Shown here one piece after another: positions 1 to 11,057 of a stretch of 64,000 nt of DNA. The DNA lies in assembly GCF_007990635.1 (NCBI RefSeq), contig NZ_AP019846.1, positions 1,860,001 to 1,924,000 of the forward strand. The letters are read 5' to 3'. This DNA is from Leptotrichia hongkongensis. GTDB lineage: Bacteria; Fusobacteriota; Fusobacteriia; Fusobacteriales; Leptotrichiaceae. Made by a program: the position numbers and the translations under genes. Position 1 is the stretch's first letter, and every line of letters begins with the position of its first letter. The notes beneath the pieces were generated by a model. The model was not told the DNA's origin, made no database searches, and worked only from the letters and a program-made list of their open reading frames with translations.

Positions 1-1958
1 CACATTTTCCAAAAAGTATTTCTTAATGAAATTCAGTTCATCATTTTCATCTATTTTATTTTTTTGTGCCTCTATTGCGTATTTCAGCTTAATTTCCTCA
101 ACAGCTCCAGCAGAATCTATATTTTCATCTAGATTTTTTACATAGGACAAATATACATTTTTTGCTCCTAAAATATTTTGATAGAATTTAAAAATCTCAA
201 TTTGCTTTTCATCATCACTTACTGGAAGTCCCATTTTTGCACGTTGAATTTTTGTAAATAAATAATTGTTTATATTTATTTTGGGAAATGTATCCTGAAT
301 ATTAAGAAATATCAGATTTTCCTTTTGTGTTTCTGAAATTGCTGAAAATGAATTAATTGAATATCTTGAAATATTTTCACTGTCCTGCTCATCGGTTTCC
401 TCAAGGTTCAGGCTGATTGCCTTTTTATCCAAATATTTCAAAAACAATTTCAATAAACTTGCCGAAATCCCATTTTCATTAAAAAATCCTTTCCAGAGAT
501 TATCAAATGAAAAGTCTTCCAGCACTACCATTTCCGATAATGCCTCAAAATATTTATCTCTTACATTCTTATCCACTTCTCCGCTTCTCTCAAAAATCTT
601 TTCAAGATAGTTTTCATATTCCCCAAGCGTCTGATATTCAAAAATTTTTTCAATTTCATCAATAAAATTAATTATTCCAGCAGCTTCAACATCTTTTGGA
701 TTTCTATAAAATTTCCCATTTTGATTTTCTAGAATTCTAAAAATTTCATTTTTTGACATATATCTATAATCTTGTTCCACAATTTCTATAAAAAAATCAT
801 ACGACTTTTTTAAGCCAAAAATTCTCAGAAAATCGTCAGATTTAAATCCAGAATACAAATCTTTCATTCTAATTCTTAAATCATGCCCAAAATTTTTTTC
901 ATCTTTTTTTTCAATATTTTCAAATTTCTCATTATTTTCCAATTTTTTTCAACAATTTTTACATTTTCCAAAATATTACAAATTAATTCTAATATTTTAT
1001 AAATTTTTGTTTTCTTCATTGTAAGTTCCAAATTTGAAGAAATCTTTTCCTGCCTTAAAAGCTGATAATCTTTTTTTCCATCTTCTCCATTATCCTGCAA
1101 ATCATAAATTTTATAATTTACTCTATTTTCGATTTTTTCTTCATTTTCACTCTCATCCAGTTTTTTTACAATCCCTAAAACCTGTGAAAATTTATTTTCA
1201 TACTGAAAAATCTTAATATTTGTCCCAAATTTTTCCAAAAACTCATTTTTCTCAGGCAATGAAAAACTGTCCTTTATTTTCAACTTTTCCTCATTAAAAT
1301 CATTTTCAGAAAGCTGCAAAATATTTTCTACAGCAATTCCTCTATTTTCAATTTCTCCAATTAACTCCTTTTCAAATGGAGTAATTTTAACTTTATTTAC
1401 AAAGCAAATTTTAGAAAATTTATTCAAAAAATTGTTTGAAATATTTTCCACATTTCTAAGCATATATGGCAAAATAAGCCCTTTCTGCTGCACAACTTTT
1501 TTCATCTCATTATCAATCTCAACCAAAGTTCTAAAAGTTTCAACTTGCCATTTCTCCAGCTCAATTTTTTCCAAATCAATCTTGTATTCCTGCAATTCTG
1601 CAAATAAATTGTAATAATTATAGGCAACATCAATAATATCATAATAATTATTTACCTTCATATCCTTTTTCAGCTTCTCGGTTAAAGCATTGTAAAACAG
1701 CACAACCTGTTTTTCTTCTTTTACCACAATTTTATCGGTAACAAATACATTCTCATAAAAATCATAACTATTCATCATCTTAAAATTCTGAAAAATTCCC
1801 AATTTCTGCTGCATTTCCTCATCCTGCAAAAATTCCCTTTTTATTTCAAAAAACGAAGCCGAATTTTCAAATACAAAAAGCGTGTCTTCATTCTTTTCAA
1901 ACTCTTTAAACAATATATTCTTTAAATCAGAACCAATTCCTTTATAACTAATTTTCAT
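1..1958 (-). pseudogene. AddB/RexB-like helicase-exonuclease subunit, 5' part, frameshifted, runs off the left edge
   Basis: The gene starts at 1958 (ATGAAAATTAG, preceded by AAGGAGAGAAAG) and reads about 335 codons to a T7 run at 943-949. There the frame is lost and a stop follows at 876. If the run were eight bases, the frame would continue openly through 942-1 and past the edge. The downstream frame contains stretches such as NLWKGFFNEN, FLNIQDTFPKININNYLF and ILGAKNVYLSYV, which resemble the inactive helicase-like region of AddB/RexB proteins. No Walker A GxGKT is visible near the N-terminus, which fits RexB-type subunits better than a true helicase. These proteins work with AddA in double-strand break processing. 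The C-terminal nuclease domain would lie outside the window, so the family call is tentative. Confidence 0.5.
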
Positions 1959-2063
1959 AATATTCTTTCTCTCCTTGAACTACAAATTTTTCTTATTTTT
2001 AAATTTAATTTCGTTAATCAAACAAGTAAATTTATTTGATAATATATTTTAATTTTTTTGTTT

Positions 2064-2098
2064 AATACTAAATCCTATTTAAATAACGAACTTATTTA
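2064..2098 (+). repeat. Short dispersed repeat D (end motif of family A elements)
   Basis: An AATACTAAA-YCCYATTTAAATAACG type motif. It recurs at 5205-5238 and, inverted, at about 34962-34990 and 60646-60678. In those places it forms the outer end of family A repeats. Here it stands alone, so it may be a solo end or the remnant of a lost copy. Confidence 0.55.
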
Positions 2099-2131
2099 CA
2101 AACTCTTCTAACAAAGTGTATAAACAAAACT

Positions 2132-2238
2132 AGTTTAAAACAGAACTCAAAAATTATGACTATTTTACTCAAACCCTAAATTATATAATTTCTATCAGTT
2201 CAATTTTAAACGGGTTCGAGTATATTTTCAAATAATTA
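2132..2238 (+). repeat. Dispersed repeat C, copy 1
   Basis: About 100 bases matching 53955-54061 with few differences. Both copies share TATGACTATTTTACTCAAAC and a closing GGGTTCGAGTATAT or GGTTTGAGTATAT, so CTCAAACC and GGTT(T/C)GAG face each other across about 40 AT-rich bases. The 1959-2399 gap holds this repeat, the D motif and the secG terminator and otherwise shows no gene. Confidence 0.6.
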
Positions 2239-2324
2239 AAATCTCAAAAAATTCTATAATAAAAATTTATTTCTATTTTTAAACAGAGTTTACTATTAAT
2301 CAAAAAAACTAAAACTAAAATTAG

Positions 2325-2361
2325 AAAAAATCACAGCCAATATTTTCAACTGTGATTTTTA
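2325..2361 (-). terminator. Intrinsic terminator after secG
   Basis: Perfect inverted repeat TCACAG (2331-2336) and CTGTGA (2350-2355), extended by A/T pairs. Read on the minus strand it ends in a T run. It lies 40 bases beyond the secG stop. Confidence 0.75.
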
Positions 2362-2399
2362 TATTTTTATAAAAAATCCAAAAAATTTACTTTTTAAAA

Positions 2400-2606
2400 T
2401 TATCTCACAATTTGGAATAAGATTGCAACAACTAGAAATAATGTTGCGACTATTTCAGTAAATTTTTCAATTCCTTCTTTTTCTTCATCCAAGATGTTAG
2501 CAGAACTTTTTGCTAAACCTTGACTTCTGTCTGGCTGTAGTAAAATTACGCTTATCATGATGATTGATAAAATTACTAGAGCTATAATTAATAAATTTTC
2601 TAACAC
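2400..2606 (-). CDS. secG: Preprotein translocase subunit SecG
   Basis: A 68-residue protein with two membrane segments (about 3-20 and 50-66) joined by a cytoplasmic loop. The loop carries ILLQPDRSQGLAKSS, the conserved LLQ-x-G signature of SecG. SecG is the small accessory subunit of the SecYEG channel in the inner membrane and helps SecA-driven export. The start is preceded by TAGGAGGAAC. It lies 63 bases after tpiA in the same direction and is followed at once by an intrinsic terminator, so tpiA-secG is probably one transcript. Length is at the short end of the family. Confidence 0.9.
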   Translation of the reverse strand: MLENLLIIALVILSIIMISVILLQPDRSQGLAKSSANILDEEKEGIEKFTEIVATLFLVVAILFQIVR

Positions 2607-2669
2607 GTTATTAGTTCCTCCTATAATTTACAAAACAAGAGAATAAGCAATTAATTTTTTTCAAAATAA

Positions 2670-3437
2670 TTATTTAGCTGCTGCATCTCCGGCTTTTATT
2701 ATTACAGCGAATTTTTCAGGAATTAAACTTGCTCCTCCTACTAATCCGCCGTCAATGTCTGTTTGAGCGATTAAGTCAGCTGCATTTGCATCGTTCATTG
2801 ATCCACCATATTGAACTGTTACGTTTTCTGCAACTTCTTTTCCATATAAATCAGTTAATAATCCTCTGATGAATGCGTGAACTTCTTGAGCTTGTTCTGG
2901 AGTAGCAGTTTTACCTGTCCCAATTGCCCATACTGGTTCGTAAGCAAGTACAACGTTTGCCATTTCAGCAGCTGTTACATCTTTTAATCCACCAGTAATT
3001 TGAGTTTTTACAACATCGTTAGTAGTTCCAGCTTCTCTTTCTTCCAATTTTTCTCCAATACATAAGATTGGTTTTAAATCGTGAGCCAATGCTGATTTTA
3101 CTTTTTCATTGATGATTTCATCAGTTTCATGGTAATATTCTCTTCTTTCAGAATGTCCTAAAATTACATATTCTACACCTAAATCTTTTAACATCAATGG
3201 TGAAACTTCTCCAGTATATGCTCCGCTTTCTTTAGCGTTCATATTTTCAGCAGCAATTTTAATATTGCTTCCTGCAGTTTCTCTAGTTGCTGTTTCTAAT
3301 GCAGTAAATGGTGCTCCTATTACAATCCCTGCATTTTTTACGTCTGCTACTAAAGGTTTTAATTCATTGAAGAATTGTGCAGCCTCTTTTGCAGTTTTGT
3401 TCATTTTCCAGTTTCCAGCTACTATTACTTTTCTCAT
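2670..3437 (-). CDS. tpiA: Triosephosphate isomerase
   Basis: A 255-residue protein that interconverts dihydroxyacetone phosphate and glyceraldehyde 3-phosphate in glycolysis. All active-site blocks are present: NWKMN at residues 8-12 (catalytic Lys), GHSERR at about 96 (catalytic His), AYEPVWAIGTGKTA at about 165 (catalytic Glu and the flexible loop), and phosphate-binding YGGSM and GGLVGGASL near the end. Length is normal. The start has a strong ribosome site (GGAGGAG, 6 bases away). Cytosolic homodimer in known members. Confidence 0.97.
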   Translation of the reverse strand: MRKVIVAGNWKMNKTAKEAAQFFNELKPLVADVKNAGIVIGAPFTALETATRETAGSNIKIAAENMNAKESGAYTGEVSPLMLKDLGVEYVILGHSERREYYHETDEIINEKVKSALAHDLKPILCIGEKLEEREAGTTNDVVKTQITGGLKDVTAAEMANVVLAYEPVWAIGTGKTATPEQAQEVHAFIRGLLTDLYGKEVAENVTVQYGGSMNDANAADLIAQTDIDGGLVGGASLIPEKFAVIIKAGDAAAK

Positions 3438-3702
3438 AGTTTCTCCTCCATTATTTATTTAATATTTTACATTTTCTTTTATTTTATCACATATTGCTTT
3501 TTTTATCAATGCCAATACATTGTTTTTTTCTATATCTCTATGCTGGAACTATCTTAAATCCTAAATTTGAAATTAAGTAACTTTATTATACAATTGAAAT
3601 TTTTCTTGAAATAATTAATTAAAAATGATAATATATACAAAATATTTTATATTCAAATTATTATAAATACAATATACAAAAATATAGAATAGAAGGTACC
3701 CT

Positions 3703-4380
3703 ATGAAAATAGAAGATTTGTCGCTTTTTTTAGCCAATGTATCACTCTTTAAAGGATTAAATTCTCAAGAAATTTCAGATTGCCTAAGAAAAGTTGACTT
3801 TAAAATAAAAGATTATAAAAAAAACGAAATAGTTTTTTTTCGTGGAGATATTTTAAAACAAGTGATTATTATTATAAATGGAACAACACATGGAGAAATG
3901 CAAAAATTTAATGGAGATACAATTGTTATAAATCAAATGAAATCTGGCGAAGTTCTGGCTTCTGCATTCTTGTTTGGAAATGATAATATCTTTCCAGTTG
4001 ATTTGGTAACATTGGAAAATTCTAAATTTCTTTTATTTGACAAAGAAAAATATTTAAATTTAATACAATCAGATAAAAGGCTGTTACTTAACTTTATAAA
4101 TGAAATTTCCAATAAAAGTCAGCTGTTATCCAAACGTATATGGTTCAACTTCACACACAAGACTATTGAAGAAAAAATTCTTAGTTACATAAATGAAAAT
4201 GCAAAAAACAATAAAATAAAATTTTTACCAAGTATCTCAGCACTAGCAAAAAAATTTCAAGTAACAAGACCTGCTTTGTCAAGAGAAATTTCAAACTTAT
4301 GCAAAAAGAAGATTTTAACAAAAATAGAAAATAATATTTACTCAATAAATTTTTCTAATTTTTCCAAAAAGAATGTTTGA
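3703..4380 (+). CDS. Crp/Fnr-family transcriptional regulator
   Basis: A 225-residue protein. Residues about 12-120 match a cyclic-nucleotide-binding beta roll (FKGLNSQEISDCLRKVDFK at the start). Residues about 168-215 form the Crp-type winged helix (SALAKKFQVTRPALSREISN). No N-terminal cysteine cluster for an Fnr-type iron-sulfur centre is seen, so oxygen sensing that way is unlikely. It is a single-gene unit between tpiA (divergent) and the 6S RNA gene. The effector and targets cannot be told from sequence. Confidence 0.85.
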   Translation: MKIEDLSLFLANVSLFKGLNSQEISDCLRKVDFKIKDYKKNEIVFFRGDILKQVIIIINGTTHGEMQKFNGDTIVINQMKSGEVLASAFLFGNDNIFPVDLVTLENSKFLLFDKEKYLNLIQSDKRLLLNFINEISNKSQLLSKRIWFNFTHKTIEEKILSYINENAKNNKIKFLPSISALAKKFQVTRPALSREISNLCKKKILTKIENNIYSINFSNFSKKNV

Positions 4381-4431
4381 CATTTTTTCACATAACAGTT
4401 ATAATATTGAAGAAATAACATTACAATAAAA

Positions 4432-4460
4432 TTGTAATAAATTCAAATATCTAATATAAT
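4432..4460 (+). promoter_or_regulatory. Sigma-70 type promoter for the 6S-like RNA
   Basis: TTGTAA at 4432-4437 and a perfect TATAAT at 4455-4460, 17 bases apart. Start of transcription is expected near 4467-4470, just before the first paired bases of the RNA. Confidence 0.6.
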
Positions 4461-4469
4461 ACATTAAAA

Positions 4470-4690
4470 TAAAAATTAGATTTCTGATCTATACGCCACT
4501 AACAACGAATTTTTGGGCTTTACTCTTTTTTAATGGGGTTATCCCTTTATAAATAGTCTCAGTAAAATCACGACTGCTTTATGTTTTGTACGGATTCTGT
4601 ACTATTTATAAATATGACTACCACCTGTAACATTTTACAGGCAACCAAAAATTAAGTTAGAACGGTAGATCGGATTTTTTTATAAAATCT
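4470..4690 (+). ncRNA. ssrS: Probable 6S RNA
   Basis: A roughly 215-base transcript folding as one long imperfect hairpin. Paired arms seen: AGATTT/AAATCT (4478-4483 with 4685-4690), GATCTA/TAGATC (4486-4491 with 4666-4671), CTAAC/GTTAG (4499-4503 with 4656-4660), AATTTTTGG/CCAAAAATT (4508-4516 with 4645-4653) and ATAAATAGT/ACTATTTAT nearer the apex. On the 3' side of the central open region sits a small hairpin, CCTGTAA-cat-TTTACAGG, as in E. coli 6S RNA. The strand ends in GGATTTTTTT. 6S RNA mimics an open promoter and binds sigma-70 RNA polymerase. It stops 12 bases before the next start codon, so a leader with a regulatory role is the main alternative. Assignment is by architecture, not by alignment. 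Confidence 0.7.
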
Positions 4691-4702
4691 AGAAAGGAAA
4701 AT

Positions 4703-5203
4703 ATGAAAAATACAAAATTAATACAGGACTTTAAATATAAATCTAAACAAATCCTATTTGGCTTACTTGGTGCCATTTTGTTTTCTTTTATAGGAATTAT
4801 CATTTACTACATTGCTTTTTATTTTAATAAAAATTTTATTTCACTAATTTTTAGCATTTCCATCCCTATTACATCCTATATCGGATATATGTTTTTTTCA
4901 CATAAATTCAATGGATTCGAAGGATTTGGTGCTGATGATTTCTCATTTTTTGACGCATTTTCATTATTTATAGTTACATTTTTGATTGTTTATTTAGTAA
5001 ATACTTTTGATGTTACAAATATGCTTTACAAGGAATATCATAATGAATTTGGATATTTTGAACTTTTTGCAAAATGTTTTCCACGACTGGTTGATTTGGA
5101 ATGGATAAGTGCTAGAATTGTTATAAGTGAAATATTTGTTATGCTTTTTACTCTTTCAAACTATTTTCGTGATGCAATATTTTTTATCAGAACTCAATTT
5201 TAA
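4703..5203 (+). CDS. Small integral membrane protein of unknown function
   Basis: A 166-residue protein that I do not recognise. It is strongly hydrophobic with about four membrane segments (near 15-40, 44-68, 82-103 and 138-156). A hydrophilic stretch KFNGFEGFGADD lies between the second and third, and an acidic-aromatic loop (YKEYHNEFGYFELF) follows the third. The start follows GAAAGGAAAAT. It is immediately downstream of the 6S-like RNA and may be read through from it. No catalytic or transporter motif seen. Confidence 0.6.
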   Translation: MKNTKLIQDFKYKSKQILFGLLGAILFSFIGIIIYYIAFYFNKNFISLIFSISIPITSYIGYMFFSHKFNGFEGFGADDFSFFDAFSLFIVTFLIVYLVNTFDVTNMLYKEYHNEFGYFELFAKCFPRLVDLEWISARIVISEIFVMLFTLSNYFRDAIFFIRTQF

Positions 5204-5204
5204 T

Positions 5205-5440
5205 AATACTAAACCCCATTTAAATAACGAATTTATTAGAAATTTTTCCAATAATTGTTTTTAATTTTATTTATATTTAAGTTTATTTCAACTTAATAAA
5301 TCGACGGAGCTTTTATTTTTTCAACTACGACTGTTTGACGACTGTAAGGAGGAGTTTCGAAGTTGGACAAATAAAAGTCGTAGTCTAGCCATAGGTGCAG
5401 GATTTGCGGCAATGAGCAATCCTGCAAAAACAAATAAAAA
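5205..5440 (+). repeat. Structured dispersed repeat, family A, copy A1
   Basis: D end motif at 5205-5238, then the conserved core. Outer stem CTTTTATTT (5310-5318) pairs with AAATAAAAG (5369-5377). Inner stem AACTACGA (5323-5330) faces TCGAAGTT (5357-5364), enclosing the internal loop CTGTTTGA (5331-5338) and GAGTT (5352-5356). Next come GTCGTAGTCTAGCCATAGG and the hairpin GCAGGATT/AATCCTGC (5397-5404 with 5418-5425) with loop TGCGGCAATGAGC. It fills the space between the membrane protein gene and tgt. Confidence 0.8.
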
Positions 5441-5500
5441 AACATAATAAAAACTGTTATTAAACAAAATAATCTATTATTAAATCTTTGAAAAAAAGTA

Positions 5501-7473
<1,973 letters not shown>

Positions 7474-7476
7474 TTT

Positions 7477-8079
7477 TTAATTCCTTTTCTGTAAAAAATT
7501 CCATTTTCCATTAATTTTCTTTATTTCAACAATTCCTTCTTTTTCTTCAAATTCTTTTATATCTTTAATTTTATCTGAAACTGTTTTTGATACTATGTCT
7601 ATCAATATTGGCAGCCATTTCTTTTCAAACTCATTTCGTGAAACACTAGACAAATATTCCATTGATTTTCCCGTTTTTTGCTCAAATATTTTATTTATTC
7701 TTTTTTGATCTTCATTTCCCAAAAGAGAATTAAAATTTAATTTGGGTGCTTTTACGGTAAATGTTAAATTTGCACTTGAACTTGAAGTGTAATCAATCTT
7801 TTTAATCCTATACTCCATACTTTTCATGTATTCTTTTAAAATTTCACCAAAAAATCTTGCTCCCAATTCATCTTTTTGACTCTCTATTTGCTTGTCAATT
7901 TCTTTTATTCCAATAGAAATATCTTCTTTTGTATTTTCAAAAAATTTTTTCTCTATTTCTATATTATTTTTCTCAATTTCTGATTTTTGAATTTTCACAT
8001 TCGGCTTAACTTCAACTTTGTAAGTTGCTGAAAATCCAAGACTTGCTGTTAGTAAAAATAATACTAATATCTTCTTCAT
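7477..8079 (-). CDS. Exported protein of unknown function
   Basis: A 200-residue protein with a classic signal peptide (MKKILVLFLLTASLGFSA, cleavage probably after FSA). No lipobox cysteine is present, so it should be periplasmic or surface-released. The mature part is charged and mixed alpha/beta: a helical first half, then IKKIDYTSSSSANLTFTVKAP strand-rich sequence. This layout matches the next gene upstream (IEKINFISKNKVEMIYTEKSP), so the two look like diverged tandem paralogues. The stop lies 3 bases before the tatD start region, suggesting one operon. Function unknown. Confidence 0.6.
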   Translation of the reverse strand: MKKILVLFLLTASLGFSATYKVEVKPNVKIQKSEIEKNNIEIEKKFFENTKEDISIGIKEIDKQIESQKDELGARFFGEILKEYMKSMEYRIKKIDYTSSSSANLTFTVKAPKLNFNSLLGNEDQKRINKIFEQKTGKSMEYLSSVSRNEFEKKWLPILIDIVSKTVSDKIKDIKEFEEKEGIVEIKKINGKWNFLQKRN

Positions 8080-8108
8080 TTACTCATACCTCTTCTAATT
8101 TATTCACA

Positions 8109-8797
8109 TTATTTTCCAAAATTTTCAAACATAGAATCAAAAATATCAAAACCATCGCTTTCTAATGTTTCTTCATCTTTATATTCCCATTTTTTCTGAT
8201 TTTTTTCCAAAATCATTTTTCTCTTTTCAGTTTCATATTCAAATTGGTTATTATCCAATCTTTTTATCATTTCATTTTGAGATTCAGACAAAATTATTAC
8301 ATTTGCTTTCAATTTTTCTTCATTGGACAATTTTTGAATTTTTTCCTTATCTAATTTATAACCCAATTCTTTTGAAACTTTATCTTCAAGTTTTTTGTTA
8401 AATTCTTCAGAAAACATAATTTCAAAAATATTCGGTGATTTTTCAGTATAAATCATTTCCACTTTGTTTTTTGAAATAAAATTAATTTTTTCAATTTTAT
8501 AAATTGTTTTTTCATAAACTTTGTTATTCATCAAAACATCAGGTACATTCACTTTAAAATTTTTTTCACCTGTTTCCAAATTAGTATTTTCCGAATATTC
8601 AATACCCTTATTTTTACTTTCTATCCTATCTGAAATTTCTTTATTAAAAACTTCAACAATTTTTTCACTTTGATTTTTCATTTCATCTTCTGGTAATTTT
8701 AAATTCTTATTTTTTACAATTTCAAAATTTTCTTTTTTTAATTCAAATGAAAAACTTAACGAAAAATAACAAAAAACAAAATAATTGCTTTTTTCAT
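8109..8797 (-). pseudogene. Exported protein, paralogue of the neighbouring gene, frameshift in the signal peptide
   Basis: An ATG at 8795-8797, after AAGGAGAG, begins MKKAIILFFVIF, a typical signal peptide, but stops after 13 codons. One extra base in the A5 run at 8762-8766 would join it to SLSFSFELKKENF and the open frame that ends at 8109, giving about 230 residues. Without it, only a TTG-started peptide with a poor signal could be made. The mature part resembles the adjacent 7477-8079 protein in layout. Whether this is a base-calling error or a real loss of export cannot be decided here. Function unknown. Confidence 0.55.
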
Positions 8798-8884
8798 ACA
8801 AAATCTCTCCTTTTCACTTTTGAAATCAAACTTAAAAATTATAATTTTTCAATTTCTCAACAAGGCGATCTTTTTCTACTTCAT

Positions 8885-9330
8885 TTAATTTAGAAAATAC
8901 AACTTTCCATCTGGACAATGGTTTTCATGATATACTTGTACAGAAGTAGTTGTATACGTCACAACTTCTCCATCTATAACTTTTCGTTCTAATGTATCAA
9001 AATCTAGTAGTGGCAATATATACCAATTATTTTCATAATCATAACAATTTCCTACTTTTTTTGAGCTAACTAAAAAATAATTTCTGTTGAATTTTCATAA
9101 ACATATTCAAGTCCATTAATCTTTTTTATTTCTGCACTTTTTCCATTTTTCTGCATTAATTCTAAAAAAATAACTGCTAAACTAATTTTTTTCAAACTAT
9201 TTTTTTCTAAACTCACGAATTGCTCCAATTTAATTAGAAAATCCAATTTATCTGATAAAGTTTTTTCAAATGTATTTAATTCTTCCATCCTTTTACACCT
9301 TATTTTTAAATACTTATTAAAAATGGTCAT
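8885..9330 (-). pseudogene. Hypothetical cytosolic protein, frameshifted near the middle
   Basis: The first frame (9330 to 9070) gives 86 residues ending VYENSTEIIF, then a stop. A second frame, from about 9085 to the stop at 8885-8887, reads LVSSKKVGNCYDYENNWYIL and ends HENHCPDGKLYFLN. The two join cleanly if the A6 run at 9072-9077 is seven, giving about 148 residues. The N-terminal half is helical (FEKTLSDKLDFLIKLEQFVS); the C-terminal half is strand-rich and aromatic. I recognise no family. It lies just downstream of luxS on the same strand. Confidence 0.5.
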
Positions 9331-9338
9331 AGTATTTT

Positions 9339-9818
9339 TTACTCAGGATAATTTAAATTTTCCTCTCCTAAATGCTCCAGTGTTTCCTCCAAATACCTCT
9401 TAGACTCAAATTTAGCCATCGGCAAGTTTTGATCCAAGTAATTTCCACATTCTATGGCAGTCGCTCCTGGGATTGCTCCTTTAAATTCTGCCATAAATTT
9501 GTAAAGTTCCTTCATTAAGTCAACAATATCCTTTGATTCCAATTTTCCTTTTAAGATAAGATAAAATCCTGTTCTGCAGCCCATAGGTCCAAAATATACG
9601 ATTTCATCTTTCCAAGTTGGATGATTTCTCAAAAATGTTGCTCCCAAATGCTCCATTGTATGAAGTTCAGCAATATTTATTACTGGCTCTCTATTTGGTA
9701 ATTTCATTCTTATATCAAAACTTGTCAAATAATTTCCATTAACTTCATCTATTCTTGATACATAAATTCCTCTGTTTAATCTGATGTGATCTACTGTAAA
9801 ACTTGCTATTCTTTCCAT
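9339..9818 (-). CDS. luxS: S-ribosylhomocysteine lyase LuxS (autoinducer-2 synthase)
   Basis: Cleaves S-ribosylhomocysteine to homocysteine and DPD, the precursor of AI-2, in the activated methyl cycle. The metal site is intact: ELHTMEHLGATFLR gives the HxxEH pair, the catalytic Cys is in GPMGCRTGFYLI, and a distal His/Cys region lies near ATAIECGNY. The open frame can begin at a GTG (9827), but AAGGAAG sits at proper distance from the ATG at 9816-9818 (MERIASFTVDH), which matches the usual LuxS start. About 159 residues, normal length. Confidence 0.95.
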   Translation of the reverse strand: MERIASFTVDHIRLNRGIYVSRIDEVNGNYLTSFDIRMKLPNREPVINIAELHTMEHLGATFLRNHPTWKDEIVYFGPMGCRTGFYLILKGKLESKDIVDLMKELYKFMAEFKGAIPGATAIECGNYLDQNLPMAKFESKRYLEETLEHLGEENLNYPE

Positions 9819-9876
9819 ATTTTCCACTTCCTTTTTATATTTTTATTTTCTATATTTTTTCAAATTTTTAAGTTAT

Positions 9877-10803
9877 TTATCTTTCCACTTTTATTGAAGA
9901 TTGTATTAACAAGTCCAATGTCTGTGAATAATCATAACCTTTTGAAGCTGTACTTTTTGGCAATAAGCTGGCAGATGTCATTCCTGGTGATGTGTTTACT
10001 TCCATAAAATACGGTGTTTCTTCATTTACCACCATAAAGTCTATTCTTGCAAATCCTTCACATTTTAGCCCGTAATAACTGTCTTTTGCAAATTTATTAA
10101 TTTCAGCCTGCACTTTTTCAGGAAATTCAAATACATATTCATTTGCCCCGCCTTTTGCATATTTTGATTCATAGTCAAAGTAATCTCCTGCAAGAGCCTC
10201 TATTCTTAGTGTTGGAAAAACTTCCCCATCAATCACAGGTACGCTTATTTCCACACCATGCAGAACTTCCTCAATCAATGCCTCCTTATCCATTCCAAAA
10301 ACAAGTTCCAGCCCTTTTTCAAGTTCTTCCTGATTTTCCACAAAACTTACTCCAATGCTTGAACCACCATTATTTGGCTTTACTACAACACGATTCCCCA
10401 ATTCTTTTTTTATTGTTTCAAAGTCAACAGTTTCGCCTACACGTACACTTTTCCATTTTGCAATTCTAACTCCATATCCAGCCACAATTCTTTTTGAAAA
10501 TTCCTTATCCATGCAGACTGCACTTGACATCACTCCAGGCCCGCTGTAAGCCACTCCCAGACTTTGCAAAATCGCCTGTATTCTCCCATCTTCCCCAAAT
10601 ACACCGTGCAAAGCGATATAAACAAAATCCAGATTCAAGTCTTTTACCTTCTCAAAAACTTCCTTTTCTGAATCAATCACAATATCAAAAACCTCATATT
10701 TATCTCTATTCAAGTTTGCTACAATTTCACTTCCTGTCTTTAAAGAAACTTCCCTTTCAGTTGAAACTCCCCCACGTATTACTCCTACTCTTAATTTTGA
10801 CAT
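9877..10803 (-). CDS. ddl: D-alanine--D-alanine ligase
   Basis: An ATP-grasp enzyme making D-Ala-D-Ala for peptidoglycan. Signature blocks: GGVSTEREVSLKTG at the N-terminus, ALHGVFGEDGRIQ, YSGPGVMSSAVCMDK, VVKPNNGGSSIGVS for ATP, and the C-terminal MEVNTSPGMTSASLLPK. The open frame begins at 10854, but GGAAAGGAAGAGAAA lies directly before the ATG at 10801-10803 (MSKLRVGV), so I take that start (308 residues). The 10855-11057 spacer upstream shows no gene. Confidence 0.95.
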   Translation of the reverse strand: MSKLRVGVIRGGVSTEREVSLKTGSEIVANLNRDKYEVFDIVIDSEKEVFEKVKDLNLDFVYIALHGVFGEDGRIQAILQSLGVAYSGPGVMSSAVCMDKEFSKRIVAGYGVRIAKWKSVRVGETVDFETIKKELGNRVVVKPNNGGSSIGVSFVENQEELEKGLELVFGMDKEALIEEVLHGVEISVPVIDGEVFPTLRIEALAGDYFDYESKYAKGGANEYVFEFPEKVQAEINKFAKDSYYGLKCEGFARIDFMVVNEETPYFMEVNTSPGMTSASLLPKSTASKGYDYSQTLDLLIQSSIKVER

Positions 10804-11057
10804 TTTCTCTTCCTTTCCAGTTTTTTTATTATAATAAATCTGCATCATAATCAAATAACCGTTTGCTTTTTATAAAAATTTAAAATTTCTAACAACTACA
10901 ATGTTTTTATAAATCTAATTTTTATCATTTTTTTCCAATATTTTTACAATAAAATTTTTATATTTTAGATTAAAAACACTGTATTCAGTTTGATTTCTGC
11001 ATTATTAATTCTACAATTACCTAAAACAGTATAAACATAATTCCAAGCAAATCTATT

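Noticed and set aside
2205-2225. GGGTTCGAGTA resembling a tRNA T-arm
   Set aside because: No acceptor stem, anticodon arm or CCA-compatible pairing surrounds it; it is part of dispersed repeat C.
4470-4690. TPP, preQ1 or other common riboswitch, RNase P or tmRNA
   Set aside because: The conserved core motifs of these classes (for example CTGAGA with ACCTGATCTGG for TPP, or GAGGAAAGTCC for RNase P) are absent; the layout fits 6S RNA.
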